DNA of 64,000 nt from Cymbidium sinense (lineage: Eukaryota; Streptophyta; Magnoliopsida; Asparagales; Orchidaceae), in the NCBI GenBank assembly GCA_021442155.1, contig CM038221.1, positions 151,147,601-151,211,600 on the forward strand. Reading direction: 5' to 3'. The notes under the pieces were generated by a model that saw only the letters and a list, made by a program, of their open reading frames with translations, had not been told where the DNA came from and did no database searches. Positions 37,301 to 48,817 of the stretch are shown here, piece by piece; positions within the stretch are counted from its first letter, which is position 1; every line of letters begins with the position of its first letter. A program made the translations under genes and the position numbers.

Positions 37301-40300
37301 ATCCATTGATTTAATCCTTTATAATCATGATTAATCTCGCCATCATCCTTGAACCCAAAGTGTGTTGCACCGACATGGCGATATGTGATAACTTAAATAG
37401 CCAATCTTATTGTGCCACGTGGAAAGCGCACCGCATCAGTAGTCCATATGGCACTGACATGATTAGTTAATTAATTAGGATATTCTAATTATCCTTTAAT
37501 CATAAGAACTTCATAAATTCATAACTAAATGTAGAAAAATAAAAAAAAATATAAACGCAAGTTCATTTTAAAGATAATTCAAAAGGGAATAATATAAAAT
37601 TAAGTTTAATGGATTTTAAATAGTTGATTTTCCTTAATTAGGTTTAATTAAAAATTGAATTACCCTAATTACTTCCTAATTACTTCATTAATTAATTCCA
37701 AATTTCTCAGACATGTTTAGTGAGATGACTTCTGCCTCACCTAATTTTCTTGGGATTTATTAATGAGTTAATTAGGAAAATTAATTAACTAATCACCACC
37801 TTAATGTAATTAAGAGTAATTAAGCATATGAACAGTGATTTAATCCATTAATTGAGATAATTAAATATTGTTTAAGTAAGGAGGAGGTTTATGGAATGGG
37901 TTTGAGATATTTTTCCTAAGTTATTCCCTAAACCCCCTTTCTTCCTTAATCTAAACATAATTAAGGATTAATAAACTAATGATCTACTTAATTAATCTAA
38001 TCAAACTTTCAAACCAATCTGAACTTAATCAATATTTTGATGGGTAGATCTTTAGGTGTTCAAGAGCCTAAGGTAAGTTTAAGGAAATCATATCCAACTC
38101 GCATGTGTGGGAGGATTATGAATGTACTTAATGAAAACCCTTTAGCTTAAGTAATCAATAATTATGAGCCAATTGCATTAGACCCATTTATTTCTTAGGT
38201 GCATTGCTAATTTAAATCCATGTGATTGTATATCATATGTTGGCTCATAATTACTTGAATAGTTATGTTAAAGTAGTGTAGGTAAGGGATAATTAATGGA
38301 CTTAATTCACACCTTAACTTAAATAGAACATAAAATCAATCTAATTGTTCTAAAGTTAAACTAAATCAATTCACATATTGGGAAAATGGGTTAGGACCAG
38401 CAAATGCTTTCTCACAAATCATTTTCAAATCAAATTCAAAACTAAAAAAATCTCCTTAAAGAATTTTAAATTCACTTTGAATAATCTTATCTTATAGGAT
38501 TGTCCTTAGGAATTAATTAGGGTGAATAAAGTTACATGCTTGCATCACATTATTTCTTTCCAACCTCGCTAGATGTTGTATGCCATATGAAATCATGCAT
38601 TCATGTCCTTTGAAAAATCAATTAAATAAAAATATTTTCTTTATGTCAAATTACATGTTTTGGCTAAAGTTAAGAATATGAATGACTATAATCACTACTA
38701 AATCAAAAAATATTTTCAAAATCTATAAATCAAAGATCATAAATGAAAGTATGGTACTTATAGACACTTATAAGTTAGCATGTGAATATAGCGTATAAGA
38801 TGTGCTTTATGTGACTTCCTTCTCTTCTCTCAACATGGTGACTTCCTTCTCTTCTCTTAACATGGATTTGCAATATGTATAGTTCATTTGAAAATAACAT
38901 AACACTTGCTTAAATATATTCTTATATACTTCCATGTTATGACTTAAGAAGGATTTTCACATTTACATATATAAATGGCATAACCAAATCAAACATAAAC
39001 ATCTTTTGCATGACTCTTCTTCCATTTATTTGCTTTTGTACATGCACATGTATTTAATAAAAGTGGTATATTAGTCTGGACATTTTTGGGATTATGAGGC
39101 TTTAAGTAGCCCCAAGTAGGTCTTGTACCTTACACCCCTAGTGTAGAAAATAATGGCGTTGTACTCACTTATGTCTTTCATACATGTGAATATGCATTTG
39201 ATTAATGGATAAAAGAGTCCCTCTTTTCTACTTAATAAAAACATGCATTCATGGAATATCCAAATTTGTCTAAACAACATATCTTTGCATTCATCATTAA
39301 GGTGTGCTAAGATTTGCATTGTATGTATAGCTATGCTTAGGTTTATTCATATGCATGGTATACATGTTGGAAACAAATAAATTATTGTGTGTTATGTGAT
39401 AGTAATTATCCATAACTAATCTTAAGATTCCTTTCTTATTGAATACATTTATTTAAAGCAAATTTAAACTTAGGATTAATTAAAAAACATAATAAAACAT
39501 TCACTAAAGAAAAAAAATCATTAATGAATCTACCTTAAAAATTATTTAAGGTAGGGATGAAAGAGAAGTTCTCTTCTCTTTTCTTCCCTTTACAACTTTT
39601 AGTAATTAAGTGTTGGTTGACTCAAACCAAATCAAATCAACAAATAAAATTAACAAATCAACTAAATCACTTAAATGAAACCACCCTCTAAGTTGAATCC
39701 TTCACAATTAGAAAATTTCAACCTTAAAGCCTAGCTAAGACATGCCACACAAGCCTTAAATGGCACACACATTAGGCAAAGTTATCATTTCTAGCTTTAT
39801 GTTAGGGCAACACATGGATTGATGCTTGATTTTATTTTGTGATGTAATATTTTTAGACTGGAAGTTAGGGTTCATGTGCGTAGACTGGATGATAGGACGA
39901 TCTTAGGCTAATCATTTCTTCTACAAGGGATTATGCTTAAGGGGAGTTGTAATAAAAATATAAATACTTTTGTTGTATAGGTTGCTTATACCCCTAAGCA
40001 TAATCCAAACTAGGACAGGTGGACTTGGTTACCCATGTGTGGGGTGCTAAGTCCAAATTATTCCTATAACTGCTTGGTATTGTATGGTATATTTAGCTAA
40101 TCTCTATTTTGCTAGTTTAGTTAGATTTATCTTTCCCTAATGTAATTTTGTAATTAAGATTTGGAATGAATGTTATAGGGGTATTAAGGTGAACATTGGT
40201 CATAAAACTATGTCTTAGGCACCATGTGAAGCCTTTGGAGCAACCATACCTCAACCAACCAAAAGAAGGAACGAAAGAAAGAAATGAAGAAAATAAGAAA

Positions 40301-41818
40301 TGAAGCATGAAGAATGTAGACCCCTCATAACATGAATTCTTTCTAAATTGTAATTATTCATTTGTAATTCGGGTTGTATAAGGTTAGAGCTCGGCAACCT
40401 ACATTTTTTTTCGGGTTATGCGGTGGTAACCGACCATATCGGCCTCTTATTCTTTTGTGCTAACTTTATAAAATTATTTGATGTTTGTTTAGCTTGTCCA
40501 TTAAGATGGCATGATTTTCCTAGTTTCTTCATTGATTGATGAATGGCTTGGATGCAATTAGGCTCTTAGGAAAAAAATAAATTTTCTATCCAATTAATCA
40601 ACTCAAAATAAAATTAAACAACTCATAACCTCACATAAAGTCTAGGACATAAATCAAGATAATAAAAGATCTAGCAACCCCTTAGCTGGATGTTGTATGA
40701 CTTCCATCATGCATAAAAAACATCTTGCTTCACTCTTGCTAATGGAGGGCTTCCACCTTTGCTAGAGAAAATGGCTTGACCTTTGAGAGCCATGGTGGAA
40801 ACACACCTCCTTCTTGTTGATTTTGGCCCATAACCAATTTCTTATGCATTAGGCATATGAATCCCATAGCCTATGTCAAATAAATTGTCCAAAAATCAAA
40901 ATAAAACTTAATAAAATTTGCATTAGATTTAGGCCATTATTCATGCCCTACATGATCTAATCTCTTAGGGAGTGTGTTTAAAGACTTAATCTCCTTTCTA
41001 AATAAATAACATTTTAACTATCTATTTTCTAAAGATAAGACCCTGTTATGGAGAGTCATATACCCATTTTTTTGCTTAAATTTAGGTCATGCTTCAGCCC
41101 TCGCCAAAGCTCCCTAAATTCAAGATCCAAGGTTGTTATTTCTCTTTGCGGGCTATAAGCATAAATCCTCATCTCATAGGCATTTCCATGATCATGTGTT
41201 GATAAATTATAAGCCCTAGAGTTCTAATAAAAATTCAACTCAAATAATTAATTCTCTTCAAATTTCAAAAATATAAAGCCTAACCATAGGATAGTTTGGG
41301 ATGCTCGCTAGGTTTCCTAGTATCTTGAGCATCGCCTACACATCCCTCTTTGGTTTCGATAATAACTCCCTCTTTTTGATCAATCCCACTTGATCTTCTA
41401 AAAATAACCAATTTATTGATAGTCCTATATCTAAAATCTTTAGAGATAATGATCATTTACCTTAATCGAGAGTATTCTTAAGGGATCTCATTCCTTAGGA
41501 TGTAATGAACTATGGGGGATTGCCTCCATAAGGAACTTAACGAACCCAATTTAAAATAAACCCTACTTTATTTTTTCATGCAAAGTAGGAGAAGAATCTC
41601 TGGTACATCCAAAGACCCATTGTCCTTAGGAGTCCTTATTAGGTGATTAGGTCCATTGTAGGATGGTGACTTATGTCTCTCGAGGTAGTGCATCATTCCT
41701 CAATGTCACACCCGATCACCTTAATAAGAACATATGCGGATCTACGTGGTGTCTAACTAGTGTGTATTTTTGTTTTCATTTATTTTTAAGATAGATGAAG
41801 ATAAAAATAAACACCACA
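34372..41818 (+). mobile_element. Complete solo LTR (7,447 bp), plus orientation
   Basis: It starts TGTTGACCTCACTTTG and ends AAACACCACA, with perfect AGGGG duplications on both sides and no internal region. This is the product expected from recombination between the two LTRs of a full element. It contains all landmarks in order: W-box tract (35370-36190) with the 16-bp palindrome (36145-36160), GAGCTC dyad (37165), a decayed GC block (37340-37460), the GA/CT stem-loop (about 39550), the CACCCATGTGTGGGGTG dyad (about 40030) and a GA-rich tract (40255-40315). It has diverged clearly from the element I LTRs. The short frames within it (for example 34502-34831, rich in N, Q and S) are artefacts of AAATTC/CAAATC repeats. 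Confidence 0.92.
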
Positions 41819-41823
41819 AGGGG
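41819..41823. repeat. Target site duplication AGGGG, right copy
   Basis: Right copy of the duplication, directly after the terminal CA of the solo LTR. It is followed by TACTCCTATGAAC, which continues element II. Confidence 0.9.
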
Positions 41824-42255
41824 TACTCCTATGAACTAGAACGTAACCCCTATTGGCTGGCTGCCAACCAGGGGGTTTTCCACCTCCGAAATTGCCTCTA
41901 TATTTGTCTTTACCTCTGTCTGGTGGAGGTCGAGTCATCCTATTCATATGTCCATATGGTGGAAGGAACTGTGGGTGGAATGTAACATGCGGCTCTACCT
42001 CTTCCTTGGTGTCCCTTTCTCGCTCATTTTTATTCTCTTTTTTCTTTCCTTTTTTCTTTTCTTTTTCTTTTCTTTTTCCTTTTCTTTTTCTTTTTCTTTT
42101 TCTTTTTTTTCTTTTGTATTTGAATTTTGGCCAAATTTGTGAGAATGGGTGCTTTGATTTTGAGGAAGATAGTAGGTTGCATCCTCATTTATCTTGACCT
42201 CTCTAACTAAAAATGATTTTTCATCTCCTTTGACACAATATTCGATTCCATATCT
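41824..42255 (-). pseudogene. pol: Post-protease region of element II with lysine-rich tract
   Basis: It continues the polyprotein on the minus strand between PR and the linker. At 42029-42116 the plus strand is almost pure CTTTT/CTTTTT repeat, which reads on the coding strand as a run of lysine and glutamate or arginine. Matching tracts lie at 16076-16160 and 63690-63790. Downstream is a GGVENPLVGSQPI-like stretch encoded near 41870. No known domain. Confidence 0.65.
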
Positions 42256-42747
42256 TCAAAACTTAATGCACTGATGAAGGGAGGATGGAATCATTTTGTA
42301 TTGGTGTATGCAAGGCCTACCGATCCAAGCAGTGAATGATGTATTCAAATCAATTATATAGAACTTGGCTTCTGTCTTCCAGTCACCTATTTCCAAAGGT
42401 AACACTATGGAGCATAAAGTCCTCTCTCCTAGTTCATTGAATCCTCTCAACATCATTCGATCTCCTCGGAGCTTAGAGATGTCAATTCTCAAGCAGGCAA
42501 GGGTTTTTAGGTTCATAATATTCACTGATGCACCTGGATCAATCGATACTCTAGAAAGTCTAAATCTACTCATATCCACTGTAATGTAGAGGGGACGGTT
42601 GTGCTTGATATCTCCTAGAAGAAGGTATTCATCAGTGAATGTGACTCCTTGGGCTTCTCTTGAATAATGTGCCTCCTCTCCAATAGTTGTCAGCTGAGCT
42701 AAGCATATCTCTAGATCAAGAAGAGCCTTGATTAATGATTCGTTCAT
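42256..42747 (-). pseudogene. pol: Aspartic protease domain of element II
   Basis: This 163-codon open frame starts with the conserved MNESLIKALLDLEICLAQL, then HNRPLYITVDMSRFRLSRVS, IDPGASVNIMNLKTLACLRI and LRGDRMMLRGFNELGE, then LPLEIGDWKTEAKFYIIDLN and AWIGRPCIH. It is a full retropepsin domain. The catalytic triplet, normally D-S/T-G-A, reads DPGA (42526-42540), so serine has become proline; activity is doubtful. It is the best-kept protease copy in the window. Confidence 0.88.
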
Positions 42748-44930
42748 CTCTTTAGATAAGACAAGGGCATCATATATGCTTAATTTAGGTGTGCGAGAAT
42801 ATTATAGTTAACTTTAGGCTTATCCTCCATAAGCATATCTATGGGTGGAGCATCTTGTGGAGGGGCTTCTTGATCACTGGAACCAATGACCTATTTTCTC
42901 TTATCTTGAGGTGCTACCCTAGGAGGTAGAACCTTGCCACTATAGAGGTTAACTTCGGTGACCTCTTGTGGTGTTTTAGTGAAAGATTCTGCCTGCTCAT
43001 CAAGATCACCTACAGTTTCTCCTATAGGACCCTCAAAATTAGATGATTCTAAGTCTATCTCAAGAGGTGGACCCGTATTATTCAGAGAAGGAAAGTCCAT
43101 CTCTGAATCAGAAAGTGGATGATCAGAGTTGTTATAATTATTATGACTCAAAGAGTTTTCTAAAAGAGTAGAATCATATAACCTATCAAAAGTGGCATAG
43201 ATGTAATTCAAACTATCTTTATTCCTCAATTTCTTAGATTTAAAAGAAGGCACAAAGTAGAAATCTAGTAAAGTAAGTGGGGTGAGGGATTTGATGCCCT
43301 CATCCACCAATACAAGATGTCTACTAGAAGAAGAGCTAGTTGAATATGAATTCATGATGAAGTAGTAGCTGCAACGGTGGAATGGAGGTTGGGCTCAGTC
43401 GTTGGTTGCGCTATTTGGCTATCGCAGGAAAGTATGGGCTATTGCTGCTACTATTGCTGAGCTCCTACTTTCCCCAAGATGTCTTTGGAAACTTGCGAAC
43501 CTTCCTTGATGTCGGAGGTTTGCCTCAGGCACCTGTAAGGAAAGGTTCTTGATTTTAGAAATAATTTTTTTAGAGGTTAAGGATAAAGAGATATCCCAAC
43601 ATTCTTTTATTTTGAGAGGATTGCATGTATCCCCAAGGATTACCCTAATAGAACTAGATGGTTATTCTACTAGATATTCCTTAGGGATAACTATGACTTG
43701 TATATATGCTAGTAAATGTAAAATAATCCTCTAAAACATAGCCTAGCATGTGGTGGTAGGGGCAAAAGTTAGGATCATTACTCCAGCCCACTTCCTCTAG
43801 CTTTCTGGGCTTGGGTAGCTAAAAATCAGGTTTTTTTAAGAGGATCTTAAAGATTTTCCTGACTACCTACCTCTTAAATGAATAAGATTTGTTTAATTAA
43901 TCCAAAAGAGTATGTGGATGATAGTTACCTGGGGGCGGGTATGTGTACCGCTACTGTGAGTATGGTTTAGGAGGAGGCGATGAAGGTCGTGAAGGCTGTT
44001 GTGGTGGCCGATAAGATGGTCGGTGGTAGGAGAAGGCTATGAGCTGGAGTCTCTCATGCGGATCACTAGTTGCTTCCCTTTTCCAATCACTGCTCGGCTT
44101 TTTTTCATGCTTTTAGCTTTGGCTTTAATGGCTGATCTTGAAAAGGCAACTATTTGGCCTCTCCTTGTAGGCTAGCTACTTTATTGATTAACTTCTCAAA
44201 TGTCTTAATGGTAAAACTTTAAGCATGAAGGCAACCAGGCCATAAATATTATTTAATAAAATTTCAATAGCATGTTGTTCGGACAGTTGTGGTTTGATTT
44301 CAAGCTCAAATTATGCCATCTAAGAATATAATCAACCAGGGACTCATCGGGGTGTTATTGAGCCATAATGAGATCACCCATAGTTACCCTTTGCTGAGCT
44401 CCAACAAACTTTTTAATAAAGAGTTGCTCCAACTCAGTAAAAGTCTTCACTAAATTATTGGGGAGTTCAGTGTACCAATCAAAGGTTATGCCCACTAAGC
44501 TACTGATAAAGAGATGAAACAATAGTGCATCCGCCACTTTGCAACAGTATGCAATATATCTTTGTGTTCCCGCCTTTAAAACTCTTGAAAGAAAGAGGCA
44601 CAAAACCCTTAGGATATTGGATAGCATTGAATCCCTCTGGGTAGGGTCTACCTTTTAGATCTGATGAACCACCTTGGGCTTACGCCATTGCTTATTTTAG
44701 TTGTTGTTCAACCATGAGTTTAATATATTTTTCTTGTATGGAGGTACTATCTACTACCTTCTTATAGAAGCTAGTGTTGCCCTGCTCTACTGGAGGTGAA
44801 CTCTTGGGTTGATCCATGACATACAGTAACTCAGGCTGACCAGTCTTCACAATAGTAGGATGTGCTACTATAGCTTGATCATGAAGTGCTAGAACTGCTG
44901 CTAACAAATCTTCAAGTCTCTTTCCCATCC
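42748..44930 (-). pseudogene. gag: Gag core, zinc knuckle and gag C-terminus of element II
   Basis: In coding order: LEDLLAAVLALHDQA and MVEQQLK (44928-44692); YPKGFVPLSFKSFKG; the gag core with GITFDWYTELPNN and TFTELEQLFIKKFVGAQQR (44627-44355), the classic W...L......F..L...F pattern of retrotransposon gag; AIEILFNNIYGLVAFML; a P-rich zone near 43950; a zinc-knuckle relic CPYHHMLGYVLEDYF near 43770, where the last cysteine reads Y and one histidine is lost; then GIKSLTPLTLLDFYFVPS and EVNLYSGKVLPPR (43355-42891). Several frameshifts. Confidence 0.85.
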
Positions 44931-46654
44931 TATCAATCAGCTCATCCTTTTATTTAAGTTATTGAAGGAGGTGTTGGGTCGAATAGGCTGTATCGTCCTA
45001 TTCGGCTGCAACACCTTCCGAACTATGCTAATCACGAAGAAGGGAACCTCTGGTATCAACCATATGCACCTCTGATGAGTCTTCCAACAAATCATCTTCA
45101 TTGGGATCAAAGCTAACCTTCTCTTCCTCGAGGTCAGACCAGTCATACCCACATTTCTCTTCTCAATGAGATATCTTACCGATATCATCCAGGCGGTCAA
45201 CTATGCGACACAAATGCTCGTGGTTGACTAGTGGTGGGATCATGTTCATGAATAGAGATACATCTAACATCCCTTACTACCAGAATGCTAACCTTGTGAG
45301 GGCTATGCTCACTGGAGGATACATGCTCATGGCTATCAACTGCCATGGGTGGAGTGCTGCTCCTCGGAGGATCTATCACCATAGGGATAATAGAACTATC
45401 TCCTTCTCCCTCTACTATTGCTACATCCATGATATGCTAAGGTGGTGGTGGTGATGGCATGACTACGATGCTATGAGGTTGCCATTCTTTCTTCACCACA
45501 ATTGAAGTAGGAGGTCGAGTAAGAGAGCTCTATCTCACCTTAATTGGTGGAGTAGATGAAGCGGGATCCCTTGGCCATAGCCAGGTCACTAGTGGGGCAT
45601 TCTTCTCCCTTGATGCTGCCTTCATGGCTTTAGATGGAATTGTGGAAGATGAAACCTACACTGGTGATGGTAGATGTGGAGTGGAGCAGTGTGATAGAGA
45701 TAACACTGACTTCCTCTATACTGGGGATCCCCTCCTGTGATGGGTGGTTCAAGTTAATCTATTAATGTGACCAGTAGCACCGATCGGGAAATCTATGAGG
45801 AGGCTGACTGGTGTACCTTTGCCTCTCTCTGCTAGTAACATGAACAGATACACGAACCTCTCTACCCCTCTCCAGATGGATATGCTTGCCCACCTATGTG
45901 AGAATAACGATCATAGATCAGGCCACTTCCCGTAAGCCTCACCAACTTGGCATAAAACTATCCTAAGGCCAGCATACGACCTCTTCCTTTCTCTGCTAGG
46001 TTCCTTATAATGAACTGTAGGTGGAGGTGACACTGTAATCCTCCTAACATCTTCCTCTCCAATAGATTCATAAAGAGAATGGAACTTATTTTGTGTAATC
46101 AAAGGAGAAACTACCCTGGGTGACTCCTCCACTGTAATGTGAGATGCTTCCATCTCCTTGGAAATGCGCACTTGATGACGCTTAATCTTGCAGCTCTTAT
46201 TACAGTACTGAGTTATACTGGGTGGAGCAGTACAGGAACTATATCTTATCTCAAAGGTAGGGCAGACTATCCCTGAAGCCAGGGTAGCCTTCCCTTTAGA
46301 GGAATCCAGTGAGTGGGTGCTTGCCCATACTGTGGTAGCGATGGGAACAATTGAACGTAAGGGCATTGGAGCTATGGCTACTACGGGAACCTCTACTGCC
46401 TTCCTCTTCAGTGAGGGAAATTCAAAATCTGAACACATCTCAATATGGATGATTGGCTTTTGCCCAGTCAACGCATTTCTACTGATAGTTGTTAGGGTTT
46501 CCCCCTCACAAGTGATCCTAGGTCCCTCTAATCCTTGCCCAAAATGTATCAGAGGAGTGTAGTCAATCTGTGGGAGGCCGGCCCGATCCAAGGCCAAATC
46601 CATCCCAAAGGGAAAAGTGAACACATACTTCTGAGAGTCCATTTGCACGATCAA
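44931..46654 (-). pseudogene. gag: N-terminal gag/ORF1-like region of element II (247-codon open frame)
   Basis: The open frame 45911-46654 begins MIVQMDSQKYVFTFPFGMDL; by comparison with element IV the likely start is the second methionine (46642). It goes on LALDRAGLPQIDYTPLIHFG and CEGETLTTISRNALTG, then a basic segment (KRKAVEVPV, KIKRHQVRI). A stop follows at 45911, then a proline/serine/threonine-rich spacer (45600-45200), then an acidic stretch before the gag core. The opening module is shared by all three elements. It is not the standard gag domain; Ogre elements carry an extra ORF1 here, which is a possible match. Function unknown. Confidence 0.7.
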
Positions 46655-47043
46655 CTTGAGAAAAGCTGAGCTGAACTCGCAATTGTTGGAAACAAACTCA
46701 AATCAGATTTTTTTTATCTTGATATTATGCTGACTTTTTAAATGTGATTTAGAATTTGAACTAACATTTAACAATTTGAATATGTTAAGTGGGTCTCATT
46801 GAATTTAGGAGAGAGATTTTGAATGAATTGGAGAGGAGATTTTGAGTTTAGAATCCACTTTCAATAAATTTGTGTATGTTGAAAATGGGTTCAAATCTTT
46901 TGAAGAGATTTTTGATGCTTCCATTGGTTCATATTTGAATCTAATTTTTATGTTTGGGGACCCTTTATTTAACAAATTTGAGTATGTTAAATAGAGGGTC
47001 AATTGAATTTATTTGGGATTACTCACTTAGCAAATTTGGGTAT
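46655..47043 (-). other. Leader remnant of element II with four or more stem-loops
   Basis: The best hairpin has arms at 46959-46974 and 46985-47000 (GACCCTTTATTTAACA and TGTTAAATAGAGGGTC), 15 of 16 positions paired, around a 10-nt loop. A second lies near 46848-46900 (GAATCCACTTTCAATA and TGTTGAAAATGGGTTC) and a third near 46760-46795. Half of another (CACTTAGCAAATTTGGGTAT) is cut at 47043 by the element III LTR. The loop on the coding strand reads TACTCAAATT, as in element IV. GGTAT at 47039-47043 would be the left target duplication of element III. Confidence 0.75.
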
Positions 47044-48817
47044 TGTTGACCTCACTTTTGAAGTAAGCTTTCAATTTCTCCATCTTAGACATAGGAATCC
47101 TCTAAACATTAAGAGTTTCTTAGTCTTAAGACACTTCTAGTGATTAGGTGAACACAAAACCTAACCCTAGAGACAAAGAAGAGTTAGCCATAGGAATAGG
47201 TTATGCCTTAGGGGTATTAGGAGGACTTGCCTACCCTATAGCTTGAACCCAATCCTTGCTTCCTTCTTTCAAACCAAACTTCAAATTCAAATATTAAATT
47301 AATTCCAACTCAATTGATTTTCTCAAATCATAAATCAATTGCAAAATCTAAATCATGAATCAATTTCAAATGATTGAAACCCATGATCAATTCCAAAAAT
47401 AAAACCTTCCCTATGCCCTTTTGATTTCATCTTAGGGACTTAGCTCAAGACAAATCCAAATCACTCCAAACTCAAAACATTTTCTTATAACCCATTTATA
47501 TTCTCATTTATATTCACAAATATAAATAAAATATAAATTCAAATAACCAAAACTAAATTCAAAACTCAAATCCAAATCCAACTTAAGTCCAACTTATACT
47601 CTTTCAAGTCAAATCCTTGAACTTAGCCAAACCATCCTCAAATTAATCCAGACCCTTGGATTCTCTCTTCAAACAATCACTTCTTCAATCACATGCCCGA
47701 ATATAAATATATACTACAATTACCAAACCAAAATCAAACTAACCCAAGTCAAACTCATGTTCACTTTTGACTTGAAATTGTCAAATGAATTAAAACTCAT
47801 TTGACTCCAAATTACTTGCAATTGGGTTTATATTTCCATCATAAGTATATATGTGAGTTCAACCAAACTTGAATCAAGCAAGCCTTGATTATTGACCCAA
47901 ACACTTGACCCAAAGTGACCTAAAGCATCTTTTTGAGCCAAATTCTAATCCAACCCAAATTGGATTGAACTAAGTGCATCTAAGCCTCACATTGTGAGCA
48001 AAAATTATCCTAGGGTCAAACCTAGCTTTTGACCAAGTCAACACTTAGCCTAAATGAAACCTAAACAAGCCAAAATTCACTATAAGCCAAATTGATTGAA
48101 ACTATTGATCTAAATTAATCCATAATCAATGATTGAACTTGACCAAGCCATCAATTGGGCCAAACCAAGCCTAATTGGCCACTTGACCTAAGTTGACCCA
48201 AGTTGACCTAAAATGTCAAAATGGGTAAAATCTTGATCTAAGCAAATTTGATTGCAACCAATGGGTCAAATTCATTGTAAATTGATTGTTGAACTTGACC
48301 AAAGCTTGAATTGGCCAACTAGACCCAACCTAGACCAATTGACCATGAACCAAACTTGACCTAAAAGGTAAAATCAACTTGAAATCAAACCAAACCAAAA
48401 TTGATTGAAACCAAAGTTTGCAATACATTTCAAATGATCAACCAAGTCTAAACCAACCCATGACCTAACCCAATTGGATCAAATGGATCAAATTTGTCAA
48501 CTTGACCCATTTGACCTAAATGAACTTAAATGAACCAAAACCAAATCTAAACCAAATTGAACCAAACCAATGATACCCTGTTGACCATGAACCAATCTTG
48601 ACCTAAAAGGTAAAATCAACTTGAAATCAAACCAAACCAAAATTGATTGAAACCAAAGTTTGCAATACATTTCAAATGATCAACCAAGTCTAAACCAACC
48701 CATGACTAACAATTGGATCAAATGGATCAAATTTGTCAACTTGACCCATTTGACCTAAATGAACTTAAATGAACCAAAACCAAATCTAAACCAAATTGAA
48801 CCAAACCAATGATACCC
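47044..48817 (+). mobile_element. 5' part of the LTR of element III, plus orientation
   Basis: It starts TGTTGACCTCACTTTTG and runs colinear with the solo LTR for about 1.7 kb: the conserved first 200 bp, one AT dyad near 47490-47540, and the first part of the W-box tract. It is cut at 48817 by the start of the next LTR. The rest would lie beyond the right edge of the window, so element III cannot be judged. Confidence 0.85.
48339..48817. repeat. Direct duplication of about 240 bp next to the element IV insertion
   Basis: The block beginning TTGACCATGAACCAA at 48339 is repeated from 48581, with one clear substitution and two small deletions seen by eye. Both copies end GATACCCTGTTGACC; after the second the element IV LTR begins at 48818. 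The first copy thus contains the first eight bases of an LTR (TGTTGACC) before running back into the repeat. This suggests copying that jumped at TTGACC after element IV inserted, or an assembly error. Confidence 0.75.
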
